Shown: positions 36,302-46,021, counted from the first letter of the stretch. The stretch is 64,000 bases of DNA from Gammaproteobacteria bacterium (GCA_021773555.1 JAJFKA010000182.1:61567-125566), one strand, 5' to 3'. The notes: a model not told the origin generated them from the sequence alone. A program made the numbers and translations.

Positions 36302-37231
36302 ATGAGCAACCTGGCATTTGTCTTTCCTGGTCAGGGATCACAGGAAGTCGGCATGTTGGCAGACAACAAGTCTGCAGTCAGCGCGACTTTCAACGAAGCC
36401 TCGGAAGCCCTGGGATATGATTTGTGGTCGCTCGTCCAGCGGGGTCCGACAGAACGCTTAAACCTCACCGAATTTACTCAACCTGCTTTGTTGACAGCGT
36501 CAATTGCCCTGTGGCGACTGGCCGAGATGATGAGCGTTCCGGCACCAGCGATTGTGGCCGGTCACAGCCTCGGTGAGTATTCAGCACTCGTGGCCGCTGG
36601 TGTGCTCGAATTCAACGATGCGGTAAAACTTGTAAGTCGCCGCGGGCAATTCATGCAATCAGCTGTCCCCGAAGGCCTGGGCGGGATGGCCGCAATTCTT
36701 GGTTTGGATGACGACAAGGTTGTCGCAATCTGTGCTGAGAGTGCGGGGCAGGGTGTGGTTGAAGCTGCCAATTTTAATTCCCCCGGTCAGGTTGTTATTG
36801 CGGGTGACAATACAGCTCTGAATACTGCAGTAGAAGCGTGTAAGGCGGCGGGGGCGAAACGTGTCATGCCGCTCTCCGCAAGTGCACCCTTCCATTGTTC
36901 TTTGATGAAACCGGCGGCCGACCAGATGCGCGATGTCCTCGCCGATGTGGCGTTCAAGGCGCCGCGAATGAAAATTATCCAGAATGTCGATGCGAGTTTC
37001 CACGAGTCACCTGAGGACATTCGGGACAATCTGGTCAAACAAATGTGTGGTGCAGTTCGCTGGACAGAGACCGTTCAATTGATGGCAGCGCAAGAGGCTG
37101 ATCAATTGCTCGAGTGTGGTCCTGGCAAAGTGCTTTCAGGCTTGAATCGCCGCATTGATAAGAGTCTTAAAAATTTCAACATCGACTCCGAAGAAGCAAT
37201 CAGGACAGTGCTCACTGAGATTCGAGTCTGA
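36302..37231 (+). CDS. fabD: Malonyl-CoA:ACP transacylase
   Basis: A 309-residue FabD, transferring malonyl from CoA to ACP for fatty acid synthesis. It shows FVFPGQGSQEVGML, the nucleophile serine in VAGHSLGEYSALV, the RGQFMQ arginine and the histidine in SAPFHCSLM. It follows rpmF by 23 bases, in the place where plsX-fabH-fabD normally stand; its stop overlaps the fabG ATG (TGATG). Confidence 0.96.
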   Translation: MSNLAFVFPGQGSQEVGMLADNKSAVSATFNEASEALGYDLWSLVQRGPTERLNLTEFTQPALLTASIALWRLAEMMSVPAPAIVAGHSLGEYSALVAAGVLEFNDAVKLVSRRGQFMQSAVPEGLGGMAAILGLDDDKVVAICAESAGQGVVEAANFNSPGQVVIAGDNTALNTAVEACKAAGAKRVMPLSASAPFHCSLMKPAADQMRDVLADVAFKAPRMKIIQNVDASFHESPEDIRDNLVKQMCGAVRWTETVQLMAAQEADQLLECGPGKVLSGLNRRIDKSLKNFNIDSEEAIRTVLTEIRV

Positions 37232-37971
37232 TGACTGAATCGCGAGTCGCAATTGTTACCGGCGCAAGTCGCGGTATCGGAAAAAGTATCGCAATTTCCC
37301 TGGCTACCAGTGGCATCGAAGTCATTGGTACGGCCACGACGGAGGCGGGTGCACTCACCATAACCCAGAGTCTGGAAACAACCTCTGGTAAAGGCAGAGG
37401 TTATGTACTGGATGTCGGTAATCACGAATCCATCGCCAAATTTTTTACCGCAATTAAAGATGCGCACGAAAGTCCGCTCATTCTTGTAAATAACGCAGGT
37501 GTCACACGCGACAATCTGGCCCTGCGGATGAAAGAAGAAGACTGGGAGGCAGTGATCAATACGAATCTCAGTTCTGTCTACAGAATGACCAAACCTTGTC
37601 TGCGTGGAATGACCAAGGCGCGCTGGGGTCGGATCATCAACATCAGTTCGGTCGTGGGTAGTATGGGTAACCCTGGTCAGAGTAACTACGCTGCGGCGAA
37701 GGCCGGTATGGAAGGATATAGCAGAGCGCTTGCGAGTGAACTGGGAATCAGAGGTGTAACAGTTAATTGCGTCGCTCCAGGATTTATCGCCACAGATATG
37801 ACCGCCAATCTTCCGGAGGATCAGAGAAATGCGCTGTCCTCCATGATTCCGGCAGGTCGACTGGGTGAAGCTGAAGAAGTTGCGGCACTGGTTTTGTTCC
37901 TGGCTGGTGAGACGGCGGGGTTTATTACTGGTGAAACGATTCACATAAATGGCGGGATGTACATGAACTAA
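37231..37971 (+). CDS. fabG: 3-oxoacyl-ACP reductase FabG
   Basis: A 246-residue SDR with TGASRGIGKSIAISL, NNAGVTRDNLALRMKEEDW, the catalytic Ser-Tyr-Lys in INISSVVGSMGNPGQSNYAAAKAG, and GFIATDMT. The NAGxTRDNL wording is that of FabG. It reduces 3-oxoacyl-ACP with NADPH in the elongation cycle. Overlaps fabD by one base and is followed by acpP. Confidence 0.96.
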   Translation: MTESRVAIVTGASRGIGKSIAISLATSGIEVIGTATTEAGALTITQSLETTSGKGRGYVLDVGNHESIAKFFTAIKDAHESPLILVNNAGVTRDNLALRMKEEDWEAVINTNLSSVYRMTKPCLRGMTKARWGRIINISSVVGSMGNPGQSNYAAAKAGMEGYSRALASELGIRGVTVNCVAPGFIATDMTANLPEDQRNALSSMIPAGRLGEAEEVAALVLFLAGETAGFITGETIHINGGMYMN

Positions 37972-38006
37972 TGGATTGTCGGCTACTGTCGACCCTCCAA
38001 AAGTAC

Positions 38007-38036
38007 TTGATACCGTAACTGGCATTTCATTAAACT
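38007..38036 (+). promoter_or_regulatory. Probable sigma-70 promoter of acpP
   Basis: TTGATA at 38007-38012 and TAAACT at 38031-38036 with an 18-base spacer, 45 bases before the acpP start. The -35 matches five of six consensus bases and the -10 four of six. A separate acpP promoter would fit the high demand for ACP. Found by eye. Confidence 0.45.
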
Positions 38037-38080
38037 AGCGCAGCTTGACTGCAAATACATAGGTAGGAGTATACAGAAGC

Positions 38081-38314
38081 ATGAGTACCATCGTAGAACG
38101 AGTGACGAAACTGGTGTGTGAACAGTTGGGAGTAAAAGAGGAGGAAGTAACGGCAGAAGCTTCTTTTGTTGAGGACCTCGGTGCAGATTCCCTTGATACC
38201 GTCGAACTTGTCATGGCGCTCGAGGAAGAATTCGAGACGGAAATTCCCGACGAAGAAGCGGAGAAAATTACGACTGTTAAGGAAGCAATAGATTACATAG
38301 AATCGCATTCCTGA
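38081..38314 (+). CDS. acpP: Acyl carrier protein
   Basis: A 77-residue acidic ACP with the phosphopantetheine serine S37 in [16 protein letters not shown]. Carries growing acyl chains for fatty acid and lipid A synthesis. Length, charge and position between fabG and fabF are typical. A strong terminator follows. Confidence 0.97.
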   Translation: MSTIVERVTKLVCEQLGVKEEEVTAEASFVEDLGADSLDTVELVMALEEEFETEIPDEEAEKITTVKEAIDYIESHS

Positions 38315-38337
38315 TTGTCGTTTGAAAAAAATTTAAG

Positions 38338-38370
38338 GCCGCATTTACGATAAAGTAAATGCGGCTTTTT
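38338..38370 (+). terminator. Rho-independent terminator after acpP
   Basis: An 11-bp perfect stem, GCCGCATTTAC (38338-38348) with GTAAATGCGGC (38355-38365), a 6-base loop GATAAA, then TTTTT. It lies 24 bases after the acpP stop. Partial readthrough into fabF is likely since I found no convincing fabF promoter. Confidence 0.9.
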
Positions 38371-38433
38371 ATTTGTGTCAGCTAAGTTAGTGAACTTGCG
38401 AATTAGGTACAAACGATTGTAATCGGAGGTTGC

Positions 38434-39675
38434 TTGAGTAAACGAAGAGTTGTTGTCACTGGACTTGGTTTGCTAACGCCTCTGGGTAACAATGTTCAAT
38501 CGTCCTGGGACGGATTGCTGGCAGGAAAGAGCGGTATAGCAGCGATTTCCTCTTTTGATGTAACGGACTATCCGGTTCGTTTTGGCGGCGCGGTTCCTGC
38601 GTTTGATCTCAATGAATATATCCCTGCAAAAGAAGCCAGACGTATGGATGGGTTTATCCAGTATGGTCTGGTCAGCGGAATTCAGGCGATGGCCGACTCC
38701 GGCCTCGAGATTACTGAGGAAAACGCTGACCGAATCGGAGTCGCAGTAGGATCTGGTATCGGTGGCATTGTCACGATAGAAACCTGTCACGATGTGGTCC
38801 TGAATCGTGGTCCTAATCGTGTGTCTCCCTTTTTTGTTCCCTCCTGCATCATCAATATGATTGCCGGTCATCTTTCCATAAGATACGGGCTCAAAGGTCC
38901 CAACATCGCAATTACCACAGCTTGTACCACAGGCACCCACAATATTGGAATGGCAGCGCGAATGATTGCTTATGGAGACGCAGATGCCATGCTAGCGGGC
39001 GGAAGTGAGAAATCCACTTCGCCCACGACGATGGCAGGGTTTGCGGCAATGAAGGCTTTATCAACCCGCAATGAAGACCCCGAGGCTGCCAGTCGACCAT
39101 GGGACAGAGATCGAGATGGCTTCGTCCTTAGTGACGGCGCTGCGGTGATTGTGCTGGAGGAGTATGAGCACGCCAGGAGTAGAGGCGCTAAAATCTATTG
39201 TGAACTGGCAGGGTTCGGTATGAGCGCGGATGCATCGCACATGACCTCACCTGCGGAAAATGGTGCAGGTGGCGCGGCGGCAATGCGGTATGCACTAAAA
39301 GACGCACAAATGGATGTCAGTGAGCTGGGATATATTAACGCGCACGGTACTTCTACACCTCTGGGCGATATTGCGGAGACCATGGCAATCAAAACGGTGA
39401 TGGATACCAGCGCAAACAAAGTTGCGGTGAGTTCAACCAAATCCATGATTGGCCACGCGCTCGGTGCGGCAGGTTCGATTGAGGCAGTTATTTCAATTTT
39501 GGCTCTCCGGGATCAGGTGGTGCCTCCAACAATTAACCTCGATAACCCGGATGAAGGTTGTGATCTTGACTATGTTCCTAATAATGCGAGGCAGATGAAA
39601 CTTAACGCGACTTTATCAAACTCATTTGGTTTTGGCGGGACAAACGGTACGCTGATTTTTAAAAAGATCATCTGA
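38434..39675 (+). CDS. fabF: 3-oxoacyl-ACP synthase II
   Basis: A 413-residue KAS II with the Cys-His-His triad visible as [10 protein letters not shown] (Cys nucleophile), [12 protein letters not shown] and [21 protein letters not shown] opens the protein. It elongates acyl-ACP with malonyl-ACP. It starts at TTG with a strong GGAGG. A pabC gene often found after fabF is absent; mltG follows by 14 bases. Confidence 0.96.
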   Translation: MSKRRVVVTGLGLLTPLGNNVQSSWDGLLAGKSGIAAISSFDVTDYPVRFGGAVPAFDLNEYIPAKEARRMDGFIQYGLVSGIQAMADSGLEITEENADRIGVAVGSGIGGIVTIETCHDVVLNRGPNRVSPFFVPSCIINMIAGHLSIRYGLKGPNIAITTACTTGTHNIGMAARMIAYGDADAMLAGGSEKSTSPTTMAGFAAMKALSTRNEDPEAASRPWDRDRDGFVLSDGAAVIVLEEYEHARSRGAKIYCELAGFGMSADASHMTSPAENGAGGAAAMRYALKDAQMDVSELGYINAHGTSTPLGDIAETMAIKTVMDTSANKVAVSSTKSMIGHALGAAGSIEAVISILALRDQVVPPTINLDNPDEGCDLDYVPNNARQMKLNATLSNSFGFGGTNGTLIFKKII

Positions 39676-39689
39676 CGCGTGATTGTCGG

Positions 39690-40724
39690 GTGAACCTCAT
39701 TGTGAAACTGATCATTGCAGGTTTCTCCGGAATGCTCGTGGTGTCGCTGGTTGTTGCCGGAGTTGTCTGGAGAACACTTGATCAGCCTATTAATGTCGTT
39801 GGCCAGGCTGAATTTGTTGTGCACCCGGGGGCAACCCTCGGTTCTGTAGGGACCGCGCTCGCCCAACGTAGTATTCTCGACGTAAATGCGGATTTGTATC
39901 GCTACTATGGCCTTATCACCAATTCACGCGGACCGATAAAAGCAGGTGAGTATCGACTCATCGAAGGTATGAGCCATCGAGATCTGCTGGCTCTAATCCG
40001 GTCAGGCGAGGTTGTTCAACGCCAGCTGACGTTTCCGGAAGGTTGGACTTTTAATGAATGGCGTTTGTACCTGCAGGCTCAAATGTTAATTACCCAGACT
40101 CTTGAGGGGAAATCCAATCGCGCCATAATGGTGGCGTTGGGTAGTGCAGATCTCGATCCGGAAGGCCAGTTTTTTCCAGATACTTATCAGTACTCACGGG
40201 GTGAGGCGGATCTGGATATTCTACGGCGTGCACATTTGACCATGTCTGAAGTGATGCTGAAGGAATGGTCGAAGCGAACTATTGGCGATGCGATTGGGAA
40301 CAGATATGAGGGGCTAATCCTGGCTTCCATTGTCGAAAAGGAGACAGGTTATTCACCTGACCGGGAAAAAGTTGCTGCCGTGTTTTTGAATAGATTGCAA
40401 CGTAATATGCGCCTGCAGTCAGACGCGACGGTGATTTATGGGTTGGGCAGTCAGTTTGATGGCAACCTCACGCGGCGACATCTGCGGGAGCAAAATCCGT
40501 ACAACACTTATCTCAATCGTGGCTTACCACCAACGCCTATCGCAATGCCTGGTCTGGCCGCTATTCGTGCCACGCTTCGTGCGACACCGGCGCCGTACCT
40601 CTATTTTGTTGCCAGAGGTGATGGTACCAGCCATTTCTCAGACAACCTTGAAGAACACAATCGTGCAGTCGCAAAATACCAGATATCGAACCGACCATCA
40701 GACTATCGGAGCAAACCCAGGTGA
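39690..40724 (+). CDS. mltG: Endolytic murein transglycosylase MltG
   Basis: A 344-residue YceG-family protein: an N-terminal membrane anchor (residues 5-28), a LysM-like part with AGEYRL, and the catalytic domain with LILASIVEKETGY containing the catalytic glutamate, FLNRLQRNMRLQSDATVIYG, and SPYNTY-like NPYNTYLNRGLPPTPI. It cleaves nascent glycan strands in the periplasm. Starts at GTG; its end overlaps tmk by four bases. Confidence 0.95.
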   Translation: MNLIVKLIIAGFSGMLVVSLVVAGVVWRTLDQPINVVGQAEFVVHPGATLGSVGTALAQRSILDVNADLYRYYGLITNSRGPIKAGEYRLIEGMSHRDLLALIRSGEVVQRQLTFPEGWTFNEWRLYLQAQMLITQTLEGKSNRAIMVALGSADLDPEGQFFPDTYQYSRGEADLDILRRAHLTMSEVMLKEWSKRTIGDAIGNRYEGLILASIVEKETGYSPDREKVAAVFLNRLQRNMRLQSDATVIYGLGSQFDGNLTRRHLREQNPYNTYLNRGLPPTPIAMPGLAAIRATLRATPAPYLYFVARGDGTSHFSDNLEEHNRAVAKYQISNRPSDYRSKPR

Positions 40725-41359
40725 CTCAGGCGAGAGGGAAATTTATCACGATTGAGGGCGTCGAAGGCGTTGGTAAATCAACCAATATGGCCTTTATTGA
40801 GAAGCTGCTTGGAACTCAATCCATTCCGTTTGTATCAACGAGAGAACCCGGCGGCACAATGCTCGGCGAAAAGCTTCGAGACCTGCTGCTCGACAAGACG
40901 CAGCACAATATGACACCGATTACTGAACTGTTGTTGATGTTCGCTGCAAGGAGCCAGCACGTAGCTGAGCTGATTGAACCGGCCCTGGCAGGGGGTCAAT
41001 GGGTACTGTGCGATCGATTCACCGACTCCAGTTATGCGTATCAGGGAGGTGGTCGGGGAATTGATCGAACGATCATTGCGAAGATAGAGCAACTGTCCAT
41101 CGACAGTTTCCAGCCTGATTGTACGATCATTCTGGATCTCCCGGTGGATGACGGATTGGAGCGTGCCGCCAGCGTTGCAGAAAAGGATAGATTTGAAATT
41201 GAGCAAGCTGATTTTTTCGATCGAGTCCGAGCGATGTTTTTGCAGCGCGCCAGCAATGACGATCGATACTTCGTGATTGATGCCGGGCGACCGCTGGAGG
41301 AAGTTCAGGATTGCATCAAAGCAGCACTGCAGCCCCTGATAGAATCGCAGGCGAGTTGA
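40721..41359 (+). CDS. tmk: Thymidylate kinase
   Basis: A 212-residue dTMP kinase with P-loop EGVEGVGKST, the DRX motif in CDRFTDSSYAYQGGGRGI, and TREPGGTMLGEKLR. Converts dTMP to dTDP. GTG start overlapping mltG (GTGA); the mltG-tmk-holB-pilZ order is the common one. Confidence 0.96.
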   Translation: MTQARGKFITIEGVEGVGKSTNMAFIEKLLGTQSIPFVSTREPGGTMLGEKLRDLLLDKTQHNMTPITELLLMFAARSQHVAELIEPALAGGQWVLCDRFTDSSYAYQGGGRGIDRTIIAKIEQLSIDSFQPDCTIILDLPVDDGLERAASVAEKDRFEIEQADFFDRVRAMFLQRASNDDRYFVIDAGRPLEEVQDCIKAALQPLIESQAS

Positions 41360-42393
41360 ACAAAGTGAGCCAGTCCCAACAGCGGAGTGATAAAAGACTG
41401 CCATGGCAGGAAGTGCAGTGGCGACGAGTCTGCAGTCTGATTACCACCGGCAGGTTGCCGCATGCACTGCTGCTCGCAGGGATGCGTGATATAGGCAAGC
41501 AGTTTTTTGCCCTCGAGCTTGCGTCGAGATTATTGTGTAAGTCCCCCACGGGTGAATCCAGCTGTGGTAGTTGCACGTCATGCCATTTATTGAAGGTAGG
41601 TACACATCCGGATTTGTTGCTGGTGCAGCCTGAAGAATCCAGGCTCATCAAGGTAGACCAAATTCGTGAGTTGAACGACTGGGCGAACCAGACTGCTCAA
41701 CAGGGGGGAGCCAAGGTTGCTGTTATCAGTCCTGCGGAGCAGATGAATGTTCAATCTGCTAACGCGCTGCTGAAGTGTCTGGAAGAGCCACGGGATGGTA
41801 CCTACCTGATGCTGGTCAGCCACCAACCCGCGCGACTGCTGCCGACATTGAGAAGCCGTTGTCAGAAGATTGCGTTTGCGGTGCCGCCGGGTGGTATGGC
41901 CTTATCCTGGCTGGAGAATCAGCTGCCCTCCACCGACAATATCGGTTTGCTATTAAACCTGGCAGCAGGTGCACCGTTCCGGGTTCTCAACCATTTTGAT
42001 GCGGACTACCTGGAGCGAAGAAGCGGCATTATCTCCGGCGTGCGCAGCATTATCGAGAAGAGTAAGACCAGCAGCGCGGTTGCGGGTCAATTACTGGCGA
42101 AAGAGTTTCCTGCGGAAGTCTATGATGTACTGTACAGCATTCTAGCGGATGCGGTGAAAGTCAGCGCAACAGGAGAGCCAAAACATATATTAAACAACGA
42201 TATAGGTGACCTAGTTGATCTGATTACTAAACATGTCAGCCAGGCTGATCTACTCCAGATGATCGCTGCGGTCGTCGAGGGACAGAGCAGGATTTCCGGT
42301 GTTTCGAATCCTAATCCGCTGTTTTTGCTGGAGTCACTCCTGGTTAAATTCGATCACCTCGCGACATTGCGCTTGACCGGTGGGAGGAAATGA
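41356..42393 (+). CDS. holB: DNA polymerase III delta' subunit
   Basis: A clamp-loader subunit of about 345 residues. It has PHALLLAGMRDIGKQFFALELA (a degenerate P-loop, as usual in delta'), four zinc-binding Cys in LLCKSPTGESSCGSCTSCHLL, IDQIR-like KVDQIRELN, NALLKCLEEP and the SRC motif LRSRCQ. The start is uncertain: TTG at 41356 overlaps the tmk stop (TTGA), and GTG at 41365 gives MSQSQQRS. The frame is open further upstream inside tmk. Confidence 0.9.
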   Translation: MNKVSQSQQRSDKRLPWQEVQWRRVCSLITTGRLPHALLLAGMRDIGKQFFALELASRLLCKSPTGESSCGSCTSCHLLKVGTHPDLLLVQPEESRLIKVDQIRELNDWANQTAQQGGAKVAVISPAEQMNVQSANALLKCLEEPRDGTYLMLVSHQPARLLPTLRSRCQKIAFAVPPGGMALSWLENQLPSTDNIGLLLNLAAGAPFRVLNHFDADYLERRSGIISGVRSIIEKSKTSSAVAGQLLAKEFPAEVYDVLYSILADAVKVSATGEPKHILNNDIGDLVDLITKHVSQADLLQMIAAVVEGQSRISGVSNPNPLFLLESLLVKFDHLATLRLTGGRK

Positions 42394-42471
42394 TGGCTCC
42401 CCGACTTCATTGCTTGTAGATTAGGTAGCCATAAGGCAGAATTTCAACCTCAAATAGGTGAGTAGGCAGGA

Positions 42472-42828
42472 ATGGGCAAACTAGCACGAGGTGGTGCAAA
42501 AAAGACAATGATCGCACTGACGATCAAGGACAAGGTCGTCTTGCACAACTACTATATGCCTTTTGTAAAAAATGGTGGTCTGTTCATCGCCAACCGCACT
42601 GAGTATGAGCTGGGTGACGATGTGTTTATTCTGCTTAACCTGATGGATGAAAGTGAAAAAATCCCCGTTGCCGGCAAGGTCATCTGGATTGCCAAGAAAG
42701 GGGTGAAAAGCCCGCACACACCAGGTGTAGGAATCCAGTTTTCCGATCCTGACAATGTTGCCAAGGATAAGATAGAAACCTATCTCGCCGGTTCGCTTGG
42801 TTCCTCTAATTCCACTGCGACGATGTAA
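42472..42828 (+). CDS. pilZ: PilZ domain protein
   Basis: A 118-residue PilZ-type protein with KDKVVLHNYYMPFVKNGGLFIAN, DDVFILLNLMDESEKIPVAGKVIWI and PGVGIQFSD. The RxxxR part of the c-di-GMP signature is not seen, matching the PilZ proteins proper that act in type IV pilus assembly without binding the dinucleotide. Position after holB is the standard one. An AGGTGAG site precedes the ATG. Confidence 0.9.
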   Translation: MGKLARGGAKKTMIALTIKDKVVLHNYYMPFVKNGGLFIANRTEYELGDDVFILLNLMDESEKIPVAGKVIWIAKKGVKSPHTPGVGIQFSDPDNVAKDKIETYLAGSLGSSNSTATM

Positions 42829-42878
42829 GAATCCGACCGGGATTTTTCAACGGCTGCGAGCTTAATGGAAATAACTTC

Positions 42879-43628
42879 ATGACCTATTGTGCGGCAATCC
42901 GGATGGATGCAGGACTCTGTTTTATCAGCGATTCCCGTACCAACGCGGGTGTGGACAATGTATCCACTTATTCCAAGATGTTCACCTTTGGAGCCGAGGG
43001 TGAACGTCAGATTGTTGTGCTGTCCGCTGGCAATCTAGCGACAACGCAGGGTGTAATCGGCCAGGTAAAAAAAGATATTCGGCGTGGTGATCAGACGAAT
43101 ATGCTTACCATACCAACGCTCGAGGAAGCCGCTGACTATATCGGTGCCATCAGCGTCGCGCAGCAGGAGAAACACACTGGCGGCGGTACCAATTACGAGG
43201 CCAGCTTTATTCTTGGCGGCCAGCTAAAGGACCAGCCGCACGCTGCCTACTTAATCTATCCTCAGGGTAATCACATCACGACCTCGAAGGACACTTCCTA
43301 CCTGCAGATTGGTGAGAGTAAGTATGGTAAGCCAATTCTGGATCGAATCGTAACCCCGGGTATATCGCTAGAAACTGCTGCGCTTTGTGGATTGGTTTCT
43401 ATGGACTCAACCATGCGAAGCAACCTGACAGTGGGACCTCCCATCGAGGTGATGATGTACGCGGTTAACACCCTGACGGTGGAGCGACGTTATCGCTTTG
43501 AAGAATCCAGCGAGTACCTGCGCCAACTGAATTCCAGTTGGGACGCCCGTCTTAGAGAAGCATTTAATAATCTGCCTCCCATCGCCTGGAGCAATGCCTG
43601 GGATGAGAGTCAGGCCAGGAAACTCTAG
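42879..43628 (+). CDS. Anbu (proteasome-like) peptidase
   Basis: A 249-residue Ntn-hydrolase of the Anbu/bacterial proteasome-homologue type. After removal of Met1, Thr1 would be the nucleophile, with Asp17 and Lys32 in the expected places (ISDSRTNAGVDNVSTYSKM). Downstream it keeps GGTNYEASFILGGQ, the IGESKYGKPILDR strand and a C-terminal YLRQLNSSWDARLREAF. The other members of the conserved Anbu neighbourhood, alpha-E and ATP-grasp, lie on the opposite strand right behind it. No transglutaminase-like gene is in the window. Substrates are unknown. Confidence 0.88.
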   Translation: MTYCAAIRMDAGLCFISDSRTNAGVDNVSTYSKMFTFGAEGERQIVVLSAGNLATTQGVIGQVKKDIRRGDQTNMLTIPTLEEAADYIGAISVAQQEKHTGGGTNYEASFILGGQLKDQPHAAYLIYPQGNHITTSKDTSYLQIGESKYGKPILDRIVTPGISLETAALCGLVSMDSTMRSNLTVGPPIEVMMYAVNTLTVERRYRFEESSEYLRQLNSSWDARLREAFNNLPPIAWSNAWDESQARKL

Positions 43629-43642
43629 AAGCGAATCTCAGA

Positions 43643-44566
43643 TTACTGGTAACCGAACCAGGTACCGCCGACCTGTGTGTGGATATCGTTGAGATCCAGC
43701 TGCATGTCATCGATTAGTTGGTGGAGGCTGGCATCCCGAAAAGCCGACAGGACGTCTATCTGTGCTACTACCCGCTTTGCATGGGCGACGCTGCGTAACG
43801 GGATGTCTGAGTTTGGAACCTCGTGAAAGCAGTTTTCCACCTCATTCAGGCAATGGTTGACGGATCTTGGGAACTTCAGGTTTTTCACCAAAAAGTCCGC
43901 GACGTCTTCCCCATTAACTCGATCACGAACGTGTTGTCGGTACATCTGGTAGGCGGTCGAGGATCTTAGTACGTTCATCCACAAGATATTCTCGTGTTCT
44001 GCGATTTCCTGATGCTCGGTGTTGAGCAAATTCAGGCACCCGACGTCCAGGATCCTGGTGGTCATGTCAGCGCGCTCGAGGTTTCGCCCGATTTTCATGA
44101 AGTTATACGCGAGGTCGTTGCTCATGCTACCCGCAAGGTATCCGGTCAACTCATGGCAACGGTCCATCACTTCGGAAAGCAGCTGATGACGGCCGCCCCT
44201 GCCTATGCCGTTGTTCACATCCCTGGCGAGATAGAGATGCAGTTCGTTGATTTTCTCCCAGGCCTCATTAGGCATGATTTCCCGACTTGTGCGGACATTC
44301 TCTCTGGCCATGGCGACGTTACTGCGAATAGAACAGGTCTCGTGCGATAGCAGAAACCTGATCACGTTACGTTCCTCGTCGCTACTGTAGCGCGCCGCGA
44401 ATTCGACCTCGTGGCCGGTGATGCTGATCAGACTGGCCCAGATGTATTTTACTTTTGGCAGATCCAGCATCAGGTTGGTGTTGACACTGATCAGTCTCGC
44501 TGTATTTTCCACACGCTCGAGATAGCGACCAAACCAGTACATTCTTTCGGCTACGCGTGAGAGCAT
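43643..44566 (-). CDS. Alpha-E domain protein (Anbu-associated)
   Basis: A 307-residue all-helical protein with the typical MLSRVAERMYWFGRYLERVENTARLI opening and LERADMTTRILDVG. The alpha-E domain has no known enzymatic activity; it is nearly always beside a circularly permuted ATP-grasp gene, here directly upstream with touching stop and start codons. The pair probably acts as one unit modifying or ligating a peptide, by analogy to the conserved Anbu locus. Confidence 0.9.
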   Translation of the reverse strand: MLSRVAERMYWFGRYLERVENTARLISVNTNLMLDLPKVKYIWASLISITGHEVEFAARYSSDEERNVIRFLLSHETCSIRSNVAMARENVRTSREIMPNEAWEKINELHLYLARDVNNGIGRGGRHQLLSEVMDRCHELTGYLAGSMSNDLAYNFMKIGRNLERADMTTRILDVGCLNLLNTEHQEIAEHENILWMNVLRSSTAYQMYRQHVRDRVNGEDVADFLVKNLKFPRSVNHCLNEVENCFHEVPNSDIPLRSVAHAKRVVAQIDVLSAFRDASLHQLIDDMQLDLNDIHTQVGGTWFGYQ

Positions 44567-46021
44567 CTATTGACTCCTCTCATCGTCATCAATTATCCAG
44601 GTATCTTTGCTGCCACCGCCCTGTGACGAGTTCACGATCAACGAGCCCCGCACGAGGGCCACCCGGGTCAGCCCGCCTGCAGTAACAAATGATCGATCAC
44701 TTTGCAGGATGAAAGGACGCAGGTCTACATGTCGCGGCTCGATGGTGTTTTCGCATAGTGTCGGCACAGTAGACAAGCTGATAATCGGTTGTGCAATGTA
44801 ATTGCGCGGGTTGGCTCTTACCAGCCGTTTCATCTCAGCGGTCCTTTTCCTGGTTTCCGTTGGACCAATGTACATACCGTAGCCACCCGATTCGTTGGCG
44901 GGTTTAACGACAAGATTTTCCATGTTTTTGATCACGTGTTGCAATTGTGCCTTCTCGGAACACATGTAGCTCGGTACGTTTGGCAAGATTGGATCCTCAC
45001 CCAAATAGTAGCGAATCATTTCAGGGACATAGGTATAGACAACCTTGTCATCTGCGACACCAGCGCCGGGAGCATTAACGAGCGCGACATTGCCCTTCTT
45101 CCACGCTCGAATCAAACCCGGAACACCAAGGGTCGAATGCTTGTGGAAAACTTCGGGATCCAGATACAGATCGTCGATTCGGCGATAGATAACATCAACC
45201 CTTGAAAGACCCTCAACAGTTTTCATGTAGACACAATCGTCCTCAGCAACAATGAGGTCCGATCCTTCGACAAGCTCTGCACCCATTCTCTGAGCGAGGA
45301 ACGAGTGTTCAAAGTAGGCTGAATTGTAGATGCCAGGCGTCAATACAACGACCTCGGGATAATCTTTAGGCCGGGGAGATACCGAGCTTAATGTGTCAAA
45401 CAAATGGGTTGCATAATCGTCCATCGGACGGATGTTGTAGTCTTCGAACAGTTCAGGCAAAACCCGTTTTGAAATATTCCGGTTTTCCAGCATATAGGAG
45501 ACCCCGGAAGGCACCCTGAGATTGTCCTCAAGCACGTAGAGTGTCCCATCGGAATCGCGAATCAGATCAGTCCCACAGATATGTGCCCAGACGCCAAATT
45601 GCGGAGTAACACCGACGCATTCTTTTCTGTAATCCTTGGACGAAGCCAGGATTTCCTTTGGGATGATCTTGTCCTTGATGATCTTTTCACCATTATAGAG
45701 GTCGGTGATAAAGAGATTCAGCGCCTGCAGGCGCTGTATCAGGCCTTTTTCCACGGTATCCCATTCACTTTTCTGAATGGTCCTGGGAATGATATCGAAG
45801 GGCCATTCCCTGTCGATGTTTTCTCCTTCGCTGTAAACCGTAAAGGTGATGCCCAGCGTTCTGATCGCCAGTTCTGCATCCAGTCTGCGTTCGTTGAGTT
45901 GTCCCAACGAGTTTTTCTTTAGAAATTTGGCGAGGTCACCCAGGCCGGGGCGCGCCCGGTTCTGGTTGGTGAACAATTCGTCGAAGGTCTGCGCGGTGGT
46001 CTTGTATTTTCGAAGATCCAT
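44567..46021 (-). CDS. Circularly permuted type 2 ATP-grasp protein
   Basis: A 484-residue protein. DLIRDSDGTLYVLEDNLRVPSGVSYMLENR and LVVKPANESGGYGMYIGP are characteristic of the circularly permuted ATP-grasp family, where the C-terminal part supplies the first ATP-grasp strand. Members are thought to form carboxylate-amine bonds. The ATG at 46021 (MDLRKYKTT) is preferred over a TTG six codons upstream. It forms an operon with alpha-E, facing the Anbu gene. Confidence 0.9.
   Translation of the reverse strand: MDLRKYKTTAQTFDELFTNQNRARPGLGDLAKFLKKNSLGQLNERRLDAELAIRTLGITFTVYSEGENIDREWPFDIIPRTIQKSEWDTVEKGLIQRLQALNLFITDLYNGEKIIKDKIIPKEILASSKDYRKECVGVTPQFGVWAHICGTDLIRDSDGTLYVLEDNLRVPSGVSYMLENRNISKRVLPELFEDYNIRPMDDYATHLFDTLSSVSPRPKDYPEVVVLTPGIYNSAYFEHSFLAQRMGAELVEGSDLIVAEDDCVYMKTVEGLSRVDVIYRRIDDLYLDPEVFHKHSTLGVPGLIRAWKKGNVALVNAPGAGVADDKVVYTYVPEMIRYYLGEDPILPNVPSYMCSEKAQLQHVIKNMENLVVKPANESGGYGMYIGPTETRKRTAEMKRLVRANPRNYIAQPIISLSTVPTLCENTIEPRHVDLRPFILQSDRSFVTAGGLTRVALVRGSLIVNSSQGGGSKDTWIIDDDERSQ

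Noticed and set aside
38396..38423. Promoter TTGCGA/TGTAAT for fabF
   Set aside because: The -10 lies next to the ribosome site, so the transcript would begin almost at the start codon without room for the GGAGG.
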